From the NCBI RefSeq assembly GCF_036226465.1, contig NZ_CP108476.1, positions 124,001 through 188,000 of the forward strand: 64,000 nt of DNA, read 5' to 3'. The notes under the pieces were generated by a model. That model was not told the DNA's origin, ran no database searches, and saw only the letters and a program-made list of their open reading frames with translations. Shown piece by piece: positions 8,691 through 17,122 of this stretch (positions within the stretch are counted from its first letter, which is position 1; every line of letters begins with the position of its first letter). This DNA comes from Kitasatospora sp. NBC_01250 (GTDB lineage: Bacteria > Actinomycetota > Actinomycetes > Streptomycetales > Streptomycetaceae). The translations under genes and the position numbers were made by a program.

Positions 8691-9221
8691 ATGGCTGACT
8701 TCCTCACCGACATCCAGACCCTGCGCGACAAGGCTCGCGCACACCTCATGCAGGGCCCGGTCACCGATGCCTACGCGGCCGACCTCCCGAAGGTGATCGA
8801 GCTGCTCAACACCGCACTCGCCACCGAGATCGTCTGCACGCTGCGCTACCGGCAGCACCACTTCATGGCGAAGGGCCTCAACTCCGAGCCGGTGGCCCAG
8901 GAGTTCCTCGCCCACTCCAACGAGGAGCAGGGCCACGCCGACCTGCTGGCCGCCCGCATCGCGCAGCTCGGCGGCACACCCGACCTGGACCCGGGCCGGG
9001 TGGTGGGCCGCGCCCACTCCGAGTACGTCCCGGCCGCCGACCTGAAGCAGATGATCCAGGAGAACCTGGTAGCGGAGCGGATCGCGGTCGCCTCCTACAC
9101 CGAGATGATCGGCTGGCTCGGCGACGCCGACCCGACGACGAGGCGCGTCCTGGAGGAGATCCTGGCGCGGGAGGAGGAGCACGCCGAGGACATGCTCACC
9201 TTCCTCGAAGCAGAGTCCTGA
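8691..9221 (+). CDS. ferritin-like / bacterioferritin-type protein
   Basis: A 176-residue four-helix protein with ferritin diiron ligands: ATEIVCTLRYRQHHF (helix A), NEEQGHADLLAARIAQLGG (helix B, E and H ligands), ENLVAERIAVASYTEMI (helix C) and EEILAREEEHAEDML (helix D). It is longer than canonical bacterioferritin (~160) and I see no clear heme-binding Met. It likely stores iron or detoxifies iron/peroxide in the cytoplasm. CCCCGGAGGA precedes the ATG. The WhiD-like gene upstream is an apt iron-sulfur partner. Two large perfect hairpins follow at 9,500-9,629. Confidence 0.85.
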   Translation: MADFLTDIQTLRDKARAHLMQGPVTDAYAADLPKVIELLNTALATEIVCTLRYRQHHFMAKGLNSEPVAQEFLAHSNEEQGHADLLAARIAQLGGTPDLDPGRVVGRAHSEYVPAADLKQMIQENLVAERIAVASYTEMIGWLGDADPTTRRVLEEILAREEEHAEDMLTFLEAES

Positions 9222-9499
9222 CCCGGCGGGCACGGGGTGGCCGGAGCCTGACCAGACGGCCCCTCGGGAAGGCCTCGTGATCGTCTGCGCACTCCTCGTG
9301 CCCCGGCCCTGCTGCTCGGAGTGCCGCTGCTCGGCCGCTTCGAGGAACGGGGGCTGGGCGCGCCGCCTTCGGGGCCGGCCCCGGCTGCGCCTGCTCAGCG
9401 GTTCGGCGACGGTGGGCGCGGCGGGACCGGCCGGCCCGCGCGCTGCCCCGGGGACGGGGCCAGGAGGTCGGACCGGCTGCCTGAGGGCCCCGGGGAACG

Positions 9500-9552
9500 G
9501 GCGGTGCCTGCCCGGTGCGCGAGAGCGGCTCGCGCACCGGGCAGGCACCGCC
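9500..9552. terminator. 24-bp perfect hairpin
   Basis: Arms 9500-9523 and 9529-9552 are exact reverse complements with a 5-nt loop. It lies between the convergent ferritin-like gene and the DUF6479-like gene and can terminate in either direction. It is longer than a usual terminator stem. Confidence 0.65.
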
Positions 9553-9569
9553 TGCGTGTTACCCCCCAA

Positions 9570-9629
9570 CGCACAGTGGTCGCGTCCCGGAGCCGGCGGG
9601 TAACGGCTCCGGGACGCGACCACTGTGCG
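9570..9629. terminator. 26-bp perfect hairpin
   Basis: Arms 9570-9595 and 9604-9629 are exact reverse complements around an 8-nt loop, only 17 bp after the previous hairpin. The location, 61 bp from the minus-strand stop at 9691, fits a terminator for the DUF6479-like gene. Two independent perfect stems in tandem are unusual. Confidence 0.65.
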
Positions 9630-9690
9630 GGTGTCGCCGTGATGGTCGAAAATCGGCTGTCCCGCTCGACCGTCTCGCGAGATGGCGAGG

Positions 9691-9972
9691 TCACCGCGGT
9701 CGGCGTCGGTGGCTTCCGCCGCGGGCACTCGGCCTGCCCGGTCCCCCGCCGCGGACCGCCGGGTCGGGGCCCGCCCCCGGCGTCTGCCAGGAGCCGGGCT
9801 CCGGCCCCGCGGCGTCAACCGGCCGGGTCGGCGGGGGCTGGTGGCGAGCGCGACGACGGCTCCCCCAAACGAACGCACCGATCAGGGCCCCGAAGATGAT
9901 CAGCGTCGGCACCACCATCACCAGCAGCGCCTGGCTCACGTCGGCGGCGATCAGCCGCACAGCTGACGTCAT
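9691..9972 (-). CDS. DUF6479-like single-span membrane protein
   Basis: The 93-residue protein has a short N-terminus, one membrane helix (QALLVMVVPTLIIFGALIGA, about residues 14-33), then FVWGSRRRAR and a disordered Pro/Gly/Arg tail. The GAFVWGSRRRAR junction is characteristic of a small Streptomyces membrane family I take to be DUF6479; function unknown. The ATG at 9972 is preferred over one six codons upstream because GGAGG is correctly spaced. Confidence 0.7.
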   Translation of the reverse strand: MTSAVRLIAADVSQALLVMVVPTLIIFGALIGAFVWGSRRRARHQPPPTRPVDAAGPEPGSWQTPGAGPDPAVRGGGPGRPSARGGSHRRRPR

Positions 9973-9990
9973 GCGAACCTCCACGATCAT

Positions 9991-10024
9991 GGCCGGCCGA
10001 ACGCCGGACGGAGTTCGGCCGGCC
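9991..10024 (-). terminator. hairpin between two small membrane-protein genes
   Basis: A perfect 12-bp stem (9991-10002 with 10013-10024) with a 10-nt loop lies 41 bp past the stop of the small hydrophobic gene at 10066. It overlaps the upstream region of the DUF6479-like gene. Confidence 0.6.
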
Positions 10025-10065
10025 GGTGTTCCGCCGGGCAGTGTCCGGACGGACGGCGGCGCGCC

Positions 10066-10236
10066 TCACCAGCGGTACCAGCGGCTCCGCCCGCCGGCGC
10101 CGTCCGTGGCACGCGCGACGAAGCCGATCAGCCACAGGGCGAGAACGACGAGCGCCACCCACCAGAGCACCTTCACGGCGAAACCGAGACCGAAGAGCAC
10201 AACAGCGAGGAGCAGAACCAGCAAGAGGGCGGCCAT
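10066..10236 (-). CDS. small hydrophobic membrane protein (LWW...WYRW type)
   Basis: The 56-residue protein is two adjacent hydrophobic helices (AALLLVLLLAVVLFGLGFAV and LWWVALVVLALWLIGFVA) with a short basic tail ending RSRWYRW. A closely similar 56-residue paralogue, with the same FGxGFAVKxLWWVA core and terminal RWYRW, is at 38,989-39,159, where it sits divergently beside a CsbD gene. Function unknown; the context suggests an envelope stress role. The start is the ATG at 10236, matching the paralogue. Confidence 0.8.
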   Translation of the reverse strand: MAALLLVLLLAVVLFGLGFAVKVLWWVALVVLALWLIGFVARATDGAGGRSRWYRW

Positions 10237-10353
10237 GGTTGCCTCATCTTTCTTCGAGCGGTGACCGGGACATCCACCGGCTGTCCCGGTTTCCACGGTT
10301 CATGCGCACCGCAGGGCTCCCCGCGCGGCTGTGCGTGGCGGACAGGAGCGCGA

Positions 10354-11997
10354 ATGCATGACGAGGACGAGGCCGGGCAGGCGCCGAGCATGGCCAGGAA
10401 GCATGTGGAGACCGAGCGGAAGTACGAGGGAACCGCGCTGCCGAGCAGCCTCGACAGCGTGCCGGGCGTGGCGACAGCGCAGTGGGTGGACCAGCAGGAC
10501 CTCGACGCCGTCTACTACGACTCGCCGGACCTGCGCCTGTTGCGCCGCCGGATCACGCTACGCCGGCGGACCGGCGGCGACGACGCCGGCTGGCATCTCA
10601 AACTGCCGCTCGCGGACGACGCGCGAGCGGAGATCCAGCTGCCGCTGGCGGCCGGGAGCAAGCGCAGAGTCCCGGCGGAACTCACCGCTCGGGTGGCGGC
10701 CTTCACCCGGGACGCCACCCTGCTGCCGGTGGCGCACCTGCGCACCCACCGGGCCCGTCGACTGCTCCAGGACGAGGAAGGCGCCACCCTCGCGGAGGTC
10801 ACCGAGGACCGCGTGGCAGCCCAGCTCCTCGACCCCGGGCAGGCGAGCAGCGGCACGAGCACCGAGATCAGCGGTTGGACCGAATTCGAGGTCGAGCTGG
10901 CAGACGGGACGCCGAAGCTGCTCGACCGGATCGACACCGCCTTCACCGAGGCGGGCCTGGCCCGCTCCGCGTGGCCCTCGAAGCTCGCCCGGGCCGTCGG
11001 CACCACCGCCGGGCCCGCAGACGGGGAGCAGGGGCCCGCAGACAGGAAGCTGGGGCCCGCGGACGGGCAGCTGACCGCCGCTCGCGCCGAACAGCCCGGA
11101 ACCGCCGGCGCCGTCGTCATGACGGCCTACCGGGCACTGGTCGGGGAACTGCTGACGCTCGACGCAGCCGTGCGCCGCGGGGAGGCGGACTCGGTGCACC
11201 GGATGCGGGTGACCGCGCGGCGCCTGCGGAGCCTGCTCAAGGCCCACCACCGGCTCTTCGACCGTCGCCGGTCCGATCCGCTGGCCGCCGAACTCCAGTG
11301 GATCGGGCGGGTGTTGGGCGAGGCCCGGGACCAGGAGGTCCTTGGTGAGCACCTGGTGGCCGGTCTGGACGCGGTGCCCGCGCAGGTGCGCCGGCACGCG
11401 CTCCGCGGCCGGATCACCGAGCGGTACGCTCACGCCTACCGGCGCGCCTGGCGGCAGGCGGTCCGCGAACTCGCCAGTCCCCGCTACTTCACGCTGCTCG
11501 ACCGGCTGGACGACTTCGCGGCCCGCCCTCCGCTGCGCGGCCGGGCCGGCGCGGCCGCCGTCGGCTACTGCGCCGACGTGCTGCGGCAGGAGCAGCGCCG
11601 GATGCTGAAGCGGCTCGACCGCGCGCTTCGCACGGCGCGGGGCCCACAGCGCGACGGCGCGCTGCACCGCGCCCGCAAGGCGGCCAAGCGCGCCCGCTAC
11701 ACCGCGGAGGCGGCAGGCTCGGGGCTCCCGCGGCACGCAGCGAAGCGGACGGCGAAGTACGGCGCGCGGATGAAGAGGCTCCACAAGGTCCTCGGCGTCC
11801 ACCAGGACAGCGTGGTGACCCGGCAGGCGCTGCTCACGCTGGACGCCGGGAGCACGGAGAGCACCGACCGGGCCAAGCACGATGCCTTCGCCTACGGCGT
11901 CCTGCACGAAGGTCAGCGACAGGCCGCCGAACGCGCTGTGCGTCGCCTGCCAAGGCTGCGCCGACGCTCGGCACGACGGAAGCTGACCAGCCTCTGA
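10354..11997 (+). CDS. CYTH and CHAD domain protein
   Basis: The 547-residue protein combines an N-terminal CYTH domain (ETERKYEG near residue 16, the ExExK metal/phosphate-binding signature, continuing to about 210) with a C-terminal CHAD helical domain (about 265-520, with HRMRVTARRLRSLLK and HRARKAAKRARYTAEA, basic helices that bind polyphosphate). Such fusions are associated with inorganic polyphosphate or triphosphate. Between the domains is a threefold GPAD repeat. AGGAG precedes the ATG at 10354; an internal ATG at 10390 starts just before the CYTH motif and is an alternative. Confidence 0.9.
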   Translation: MHDEDEAGQAPSMARKHVETERKYEGTALPSSLDSVPGVATAQWVDQQDLDAVYYDSPDLRLLRRRITLRRRTGGDDAGWHLKLPLADDARAEIQLPLAAGSKRRVPAELTARVAAFTRDATLLPVAHLRTHRARRLLQDEEGATLAEVTEDRVAAQLLDPGQASSGTSTEISGWTEFEVELADGTPKLLDRIDTAFTEAGLARSAWPSKLARAVGTTAGPADGEQGPADRKLGPADGQLTAARAEQPGTAGAVVMTAYRALVGELLTLDAAVRRGEADSVHRMRVTARRLRSLLKAHHRLFDRRRSDPLAAELQWIGRVLGEARDQEVLGEHLVAGLDAVPAQVRRHALRGRITERYAHAYRRAWRQAVRELASPRYFTLLDRLDDFAARPPLRGRAGAAAVGYCADVLRQEQRRMLKRLDRALRTARGPQRDGALHRARKAAKRARYTAEAAGSGLPRHAAKRTAKYGARMKRLHKVLGVHQDSVVTRQALLTLDAGSTESTDRAKHDAFAYGVLHEGQRQAAERAVRRLPRLRRRSARRKLTSL

Positions 11998-12256
11998 CCG
12001 GCCTGCCTCACCATGCGAAGGTGCGGGCGAGCAGAAGGACGACCACGCAGAGCGCCGACCACCCGGTGATCGCCAGCGGCCCCGCTCCTCCCCCCGTCGT
12101 CCGGGTTCCACCGCCGCCCGGTCATCACGTTCACCCGAAGCCCCCCTCCCCAAGGTCTTTGGTCACCTCTTCGACCAGGCGCCCTGCGCCCCGGTTGAAG
12201 CCGGGCTCCGCCGACGACCGCTTCTCCAGGCCGCGCAGCAACACCTCGATCACACG

Positions 12257-12490
12257 GTGGTCGGCGAGTTCCCGAGCCGCGAGGACGTCCCCGTCAGCCG
12301 CACTGCGGCCACCGACGTCCGGGGCATCGGCGTCACCCTCTACGAGGCTGCCACCGGCGAGCTGCCCTTCGACCCCGGCGAGACCGTCGGCGCCGGCTCC
12401 GAGGGCTCCGACGACTGGTATCCCCAGCTCGAGGCCCCGGCGCCACCCGTCGCCCACCACCGCCGGCTGCCCGTCGCCCTCGCCGGCGCC
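12257..12490 (+). pseudogene. serine/threonine protein kinase C-lobe fragment
   Basis: The plus strand reads VVGEFPSREDVPVS, TAATDVRGIGVTLYEAATGE, then YPQLEAPAPPVA and RRLPVALAGA. This matches the region after the activation loop of Hanks-type kinases (DVWxxGxTLYEAxTG, then the usual YPQL/RRLP segment). No ATP-binding loop, catalytic HRD or DFG motif is present upstream, and no start codon is convincing. It is a decayed fragment, followed by the unrelated lipoprotein gene. Confidence 0.55.
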
Positions 12491-12791
12491 TCCGACACCC
12501 GGATGCCCCAAAGCCGGTGCGCCGTCCCGGGATCGTGGTTCCGGCCCGTCCAGCGGCCGCTTGTACAGCGCCACCAGCCTTCCCGGTGCTCCGCCCGGCG
12601 GCGCCGGGCACCGCATCGGGTGGTGGGTGTGGACGTGGACGCTGACACTGGTCGTGTGCCCGTCACCCTGGGTGGACCGCTGCCGGTGTGCCCGCGGAGC
12701 CGGCATTTTTTTGCGGGCCCGCTTTCGGTGGGTCTGCGGACCGGCCGTGGTGCATCAGGCGCTGCGACGATTCCAGCGGAGGAAGTCCGTC

Positions 12792-13337
12792 ATGAAGCCT
12801 GTTCTCGCCGCAACTGCGGGGGCTGCCGCCCTGGCGGCCCTGCTGGTCGGCTGTTCCAGCAGCTCAGGATCGAGCACCGGCTCCGGCTCCGCGTCCGCAT
12901 CAAGCTCCGCCTCCGCGCCGGCCGGTGGGGCTGCCACTCTGAAGACCGCCGGTTCGCCCGAAGGGAAGATCCTGGTCGACGGGGCCGGCCGGACACTGTA
13001 CGTGTTCGAGTCGGACACCAGCTCGACCTCGACCTGCAACGGTGCGTGCGCTGCGGCGTGGCCGCCGGTCGTCACGAGCGGAACGCCGAACTCCAGCGGA
13101 CTCACGGCCTCCCTGGTCGGCACCAGCGTGAGGACGGACCACACGACCCAGGTCACGTACAAGGGCCACCCGCTGTACACCTTCACCGACGACTCCAAGG
13201 CCGGTGAGATCAATGGTCAGGGTGTCACGGCGTTCGGCGGGAAGTGGTACGTCATCAGCCCCAGCGGCGATGCGATCACCACCGCGGCCACCACCCCTGC
13301 CTCCACATCGAGCAGCACGTCAGGCGGCGGCTACTGA
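12792..13337 (+). CDS. secreted-repeat lipoprotein (lipoprotein_15 family)
   Basis: The 181-residue precursor has a lipoprotein signal (MKPVLAATAGAAALAALLVGC, lipid-modified Cys at 21), a Ser/Gly linker, and two copies of the secreted repeat of unknown function: GKILVDGAGRTLYVFESD with CNGACAAAWPP, then HTTQVTYKGHPLYTFTDD. A Ser/Thr-rich tail ends the protein. Family members are cell-surface lipoproteins with no settled activity. GGAGGAAG lies upstream of the ATG. Confidence 0.9.
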   Translation: MKPVLAATAGAAALAALLVGCSSSSGSSTGSGSASASSSASAPAGGAATLKTAGSPEGKILVDGAGRTLYVFESDTSSTSTCNGACAAAWPPVVTSGTPNSSGLTASLVGTSVRTDHTTQVTYKGHPLYTFTDDSKAGEINGQGVTAFGGKWYVISPSGDAITTAATTPASTSSSTSGGGY

Positions 13338-13426
13338 CACCGGAAGCCGGCCACATCCCCTCCCGCCCAACGGCTTCGAGCTGGATCTCCGGCCCTCGCG
13401 GTCCATCGCAGCAGGAGTGCATCAGC

Positions 13427-13864
13427 ATGGACGTTCTCTTCATCACGAGCGTGGCGGTCGTCGTCGCCGACCCCCCGCTGAGCCGCAAGCTGTTCATCGA
13501 GGCTCTTGGGCTCCCCCTGCAGGGGGAGGGCAACGGCTACTACTCCAGCGGTAGCGTCCCCGGTAGCAAGCACTTCGGCCTGTGGCCGCTCTCGCAGGCA
13601 GCCGAGGCATGCTTCGGCACCACCCAGTGGCCCGCCGACCGGGTGGTTCCGCAGGCATCGATCGAGTTCGAGGTGGCGGACGCGGAAGCCGTCACTGCCG
13701 CCGGTGCCGAGCTTCAGCGCCTGGGCTTCCAACTGGTGCACCAGGCCCGCACCGAGCCGTGGGGTCAGACGGTGGCCAGACTTCTCACCGCGGACGGCTT
13801 GATCGTCGGGATCTCCTACGCCCCCTCCTTGCACGACTCGCCGGACGATCAGCACCCCGGGTGA
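13427..13864 (+). CDS. VOC/glyoxalase-fold protein
   Basis: A 145-residue protein with the betaalphabetabetabeta vicinal-oxygen-chelate pattern: SVAVVVADPPLSRKLFIEAL at the N-terminus, IEFEVADAEAVTAAGAELQR in the second half, and EPWGQTVARLLTADGLIVGI at the end. These resemble resistance-type or lyase-type VOC proteins; the substrate cannot be stated. It has AGGAG upstream of the ATG. The methyltransferase begins 55 bp downstream on the same strand and may be co-transcribed. Confidence 0.82.
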   Translation: MDVLFITSVAVVVADPPLSRKLFIEALGLPLQGEGNGYYSSGSVPGSKHFGLWPLSQAAEACFGTTQWPADRVVPQASIEFEVADAEAVTAAGAELQRLGFQLVHQARTEPWGQTVARLLTADGLIVGISYAPSLHDSPDDQHPG

Positions 13865-13919
13865 GCCCGGCCTACGCTGGCAGCAGCCTGGGCGGGCCGG
13901 GACAGCGGGAGGAGTTGCG

Positions 13920-14582
13920 ATGCGCGAGGACCAGGACCTGGCCGCGGTGCAGCGCGAGCACTGGCAGCAGACGTACGGAACCCACCCCGGCATGTACGGC
14001 GCCCGGCCTTCCGACGCGGCCGTCCACGCCGCCGCGATCTTCCGCGCCGCCGGCGCCGGCAATGTGCTGGAGCTCGGCGCCGGCCACGGCCGTGATGCGC
14101 TGTACTTCGCCCGCTCGGGATTCACCGTGCTGGCCGCTGACTTCAGCCCGGTGGGCCTGGACCAACTGCGCGAAGCGGCGACGGCCGAGGGACTGGCCGG
14201 GCGGGTCGCCACCGCTGTGCACGACGTGCGCGACCCGCTGCCGCTCGGTGACGCCCGCGTGGACGCCGTCTTCGCCCACATGCTGCTGTGCATGGCCCTG
14301 TCCACCGGGGAGATCCACGCCCTGGTCGCCGAGGTCCGCCGGGTCCTGCGGCCCGGCGGCACCTTCGTCTACACCGTCCGCCACACCGGCGACGCCCATT
14401 ATGGAGCCGGCACCGGGCACGGCGACGACATCTGGGAGCACGGCGGCTTCGCCGTCCACTTCTTCCCCCCAGACCTGGTCGATGCCCTCGCCGACGGCTG
14501 GTCCCCCGCCGAGGTCCACCCCTTCGAAGAGGGCGGCCTGCCGCGGCGCCTGTGGCGCGTCACCCAGAGCCTGCCCCGCTGA
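13920..14582 (+). CDS. class I SAM-dependent methyltransferase
   Basis: The 220-residue protein has a Rossmann methyltransferase core: motif I VLELGAGHGRDALYFA (about residues 42-57), the acidic residue in VLAADFSPVGL, and motif IV/V DARVDAVFAHMLLCMAL followed by LRPGGTFVYTVR. This is close to methyltransferase types 11/25 acting on small molecules. Substrate unknown. A strong GGGAGGAG ribosome binding site precedes the ATG at 13920. Confidence 0.85.
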   Translation: MREDQDLAAVQREHWQQTYGTHPGMYGARPSDAAVHAAAIFRAAGAGNVLELGAGHGRDALYFARSGFTVLAADFSPVGLDQLREAATAEGLAGRVATAVHDVRDPLPLGDARVDAVFAHMLLCMALSTGEIHALVAEVRRVLRPGGTFVYTVRHTGDAHYGAGTGHGDDIWEHGGFAVHFFPPDLVDALADGWSPAEVHPFEEGGLPRRLWRVTQSLPR

Positions 14583-15027
14583 CCGGCACGCGCCCGCCGC
14601 CACACCGGTGATCGACTGGCGAGCGGATGCCGCCCCCGACCGTTCGTCGCCTACGTACCTGCTGGGAGATCCGCGACGACACCCGCGAGGTTCTCCTCCC
14701 CCTCGGGTGCGTACTCATCTGCTGGAGGGGGCTGCGCTCTGTGCGGACCTCGTGAAGCACCGTCACCGGTTCAGGGCGTGCTGCTTCCTTCCGCCAGGTC
14801 CTTGATCGCGCTGAGGCGGTGTTCCCAGGCAGTGGCGAGCGTGTCCATCCACTGCCTCATGCGCTCCAGCGGTCGCGGATCGGCTTCGTACCGGACTTCG
14901 CCGCCAACGAAGGCGATCACTGGCTCAACTCCGCCAACCGCACCGCCGACCAGAAGATCGAGCTGCAGCTCTCCCGGTACTCGCCTGCGCAGCCGGGCCC
15001 TGCTCCCAGACGTCTGTGCACACCCTG
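14583..15027. other. intergenic region with regulator remnant
   Basis: 445 bp between the methyltransferase and the convergent UbiA gene. Apart from the ArsR-like C-terminal fragment annotated at 14,783-14,905, I see no gene. A short plus-strand stretch near 14,890-14,990 (DHWLNSANRTADQKIELQLS) looks protein-like but has no start or family I recognise. Confidence 0.35.
14783..14905 (-). pseudogene. ArsR-family regulator C-terminal remnant
   Basis: The minus strand ends a frame with GGEVRYEADPRPLERMRQWM and WEHRLSAIKDLAEG. This resembles the dimerisation helix and C-terminus of ArsR/SmtB regulators of the type adjacent to SRPBCC (AHSA1) proteins. No winged-helix DNA-binding domain is found upstream in any minus frame, so only the tail persists. 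Confidence 0.45.
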
Positions 15028-15918
15028 TCAGGCCAGGGCGGCACCGCGCAGCAGGAGCAGGGCGACGTCGAGGGCCGCCAGGGCGAGGGTGGCCAGGAAC
15101 GGCAACCGGCTTCGCGGGTCGGCGCGGGTCGGCAGCGCGATGCCGAGGGCCAGCGCGCCGGTGACGGCGAGCGACACCCAGCCGGCGACGGTGATCCGCC
15201 CGGGCGGTCCCAGGACGAGGACGATCGCCCCGGCGAGCAGCAGGGCGGCGGCCAGGATACGCGCGCGTCGCGGGCCGAGCCGCTGGGGCAGGCCGCGCAC
15301 GCCCGTTCGCAGGTCGCCATCGATGTCGGGCAGGACGTTGGTGGCGTGGGCGCCGGTGCCGAGCAGTGCGCCGGCGGCCATCACCCATCCGGCCGGCCAG
15401 GGGTGGCCGGGCAGTGCGAGGGTGACGAAGGCGGGCAGCAGTCCGAAGGCCACGGCGTAGGGCAGCCAGGAGAGCACGGTGCGCTTGACGCCCAGGTTGT
15501 ACGACCAGGCCGCGGCGACCCCGACCAGGTGGGCCGTACCGGCCGCAAGCCCGTTGGCCAGCGACAGCGGAACGCAGAGCGCGAGCGCGCACCCGGCGGC
15601 GATCGCCACGGTGTGCGGGCGCACCGCACCTGCCGCCAGGGGCTTGTCGCTCCGGCCGGTGGCGAGGTCCCGGCGCAGATCGAGCCGGTCGTTGCACCAG
15701 CCCACCGAGAGCTGTCCCGCCAGCACCGCCGAGGCCACCAGCGCGCTTCCCGCAGCTCCCCGCCCCGAGGCGGCGGCCAGCGCGGTGATCACAGCGGTGA
15801 CGGCGACCGAAGGGGCGGCGTGAGAGGCGGCCAGCAGCCCCCGCAGAGGCCTGCCCGCGCCGGGAGGTGACGCTCCGGCGGTGGCTGCGGGCGCGGGCTG
15901 GGCTCCGGCGGTGTGCAC
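15028..15918 (-). CDS. UbiA-family prenyltransferase
   Basis: A 296-residue polytopic membrane protein with about eight hydrophobic helices. Both Asp-rich Mg-prenyl-diphosphate motifs are present: GWCNDRLDLRRD (residues 73-84) and LPDIDGDLRTG (196-206). UbiA enzymes attach isoprenoid chains to aromatic or other acceptors in the membrane. It is transcribed divergently from the type III PKS operon, 133 bp away, so a role in modifying or partnering the phenolic lipid is possible but unproven. It could instead act in a separate quinone or lipid pathway. Confidence 0.88.
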   Translation of the reverse strand: MHTAGAQPAPAATAGASPPGAGRPLRGLLAASHAAPSVAVTAVITALAAASGRGAAGSALVASAVLAGQLSVGWCNDRLDLRRDLATGRSDKPLAAGAVRPHTVAIAAGCALALCVPLSLANGLAAGTAHLVGVAAAWSYNLGVKRTVLSWLPYAVAFGLLPAFVTLALPGHPWPAGWVMAAGALLGTGAHATNVLPDIDGDLRTGVRGLPQRLGPRRARILAAALLLAGAIVLVLGPPGRITVAGWVSLAVTGALALGIALPTRADPRSRLPFLATLALAALDVALLLLRGAALA

Positions 15919-15927
15919 GCCCTCATG

Positions 15928-15985
15928 CTAGTGCCGCGTCAGGCAACCTTCGCCCCGTCGCGACAGTTGCCTGACGCGGCACTAG
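15928..15985. repeat. 58-bp perfect palindrome with CTAG ends
   Basis: Arms 15928-15947 and 15966-15985 are exact 20-bp reverse complements around an 18-nt centre, lying in the divergent promoter region of the UbiA gene and srsA. Both ends are CTAG, which could be a target duplication of the YTAR type used by IS5-group elements, leaving 16-bp inverted ends. It may instead be an operator shared by both promoters. Confidence 0.6.
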
Positions 15986-16051
15986 ATCGGTCGAACCGCC
16001 GAATACCGGTCATGTGGTGATGAATGGTCAGCTGGAACCTATTCTGGCCCG

Positions 16052-17116
16052 ATGACCACAGTCGCGGCTGTCCACGGTGTGCTCGCGCCGCACCGGTACG
16101 AGCAAGGCGAGATCACCGAGGCGCTCGCGGTGATGTGCCCGCAGCAGGACGCCGAGCGCGGGGTCCTGGAGCGGCTGCACGCCACCTCCACGGTCGGCTC
16201 CCGCCACCTGGCCCTGCCGCTGGATCGCTACCGCGAGTTGAGCGGCTTCGGGCAGGCCAACGACCTGTTCATCGAAGCCGGGGTGCGACTGGCCGAGCAG
16301 GCGCTGACCGGCGCCCTGGCGGCGGCCGGGCTGGCGGCCGAGGACGTGGACCTGGTGATCTCCACCTCCGTGACGGGCATCGCGGCGCCCTCGCTGGAGG
16401 CGCGGCTGGCCAGGCGCGTGGGCCTGCGGCCGGACGTGAAGCGGGTGCCGGTCTTCGGTCTCGGCTGCGTCGCCGGGGCCGCGGGCCTCGCCCGGTTGCA
16501 CGACTACCTTGAGGGCCATCCCGGGCAGGTCGCGGTCCTGCTCTCGGTCGAACTGTGCTCGCTCACCCTGCAGCGCACCGACCCGTCGGTGCAGAACATG
16601 GTGGCCGGCGCGCTCTTCGGCGACGGCGCCGCGGCCCTGGTGGCCGTCGGCCGGGAGCATCCCCGGTGCGGGGAGTTCCCGGGCCCGCAGGTGGTGGCCA
16701 CCCACAGCCGGCTGTACCCCGGCACCGAACGGGCGCTGGGCTGGGACATCGGCGACAGCGGCTTCAAGATCGTGCTCGGCGCCGAACTGCCCGAACTGGT
16801 CCGCCTGCACGTCGGCGAGGACGTCCGCTCCTTCCTCGCCGAACACGACCTGAAACCACCGGACATCGCCGGCTGGGTCGCCCACCCGGGCGGCCCCAAG
16901 GTCCTGGACGCGCTGGCCGAGTCGCTCGGACTGCCCTCCCAAGCACTGGAGTTGACGCGGCGTTCGCTGGCCCGGGTCGGCAACCTCTCCTCCGCCTCGG
17001 TGCTGCACATCCTGCGCGACACCCTCGCCCTGCGCCCGCCGCCGCCCGGCACGCCGGGCCTGATGCTCGCCATGGGGCCCGGCTTCTGCTCCGAACTCGT
17101 CCTGCTGCGCTGGTAG
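16052..17116 (+). CDS. srsA: type III polyketide synthase (alkylresorcinol synthase-like)
   Basis: The 354-residue enzyme has the type III PKS thiolase fold with catalytic triad Cys139 (VFGLGCVAGAAGLARLHDYL), His278 (GWVAHPGGPK) and Asn311 (ARVGNLSSAS). In Streptomyces griseus, SrsA extends a fatty-acyl starter with malonyl/methylmalonyl units to form alkylresorcinols and alkylpyrones. The immediate srsB- and srsC-like neighbours make that family the best match, though starter choice cannot be read here. ATG at 16052 begins the conserved N-terminus. It acts in the cytoplasm at the membrane face. Confidence 0.88.
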   Translation: MTTVAAVHGVLAPHRYEQGEITEALAVMCPQQDAERGVLERLHATSTVGSRHLALPLDRYRELSGFGQANDLFIEAGVRLAEQALTGALAAAGLAAEDVDLVISTSVTGIAAPSLEARLARRVGLRPDVKRVPVFGLGCVAGAAGLARLHDYLEGHPGQVAVLLSVELCSLTLQRTDPSVQNMVAGALFGDGAAALVAVGREHPRCGEFPGPQVVATHSRLYPGTERALGWDIGDSGFKIVLGAELPELVRLHVGEDVRSFLAEHDLKPPDIAGWVAHPGGPKVLDALAESLGLPSQALELTRRSLARVGNLSSASVLHILRDTLALRPPPPGTPGLMLAMGPGFCSELVLLRW

Positions 17117-17122
17117 GTCCAC

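Noticed and set aside
12008..12090. A minus-strand stretch encoding one hydrophobic helix after the CYTH-CHAD gene
   Set aside because: The helix frame has a stop before any usable start codon, so it cannot be supported as a gene.
12131..12706. A 191-codon minus-strand open frame
   Set aside because: It is antisense to the kinase fragment and spacer and has no convincing protein features.
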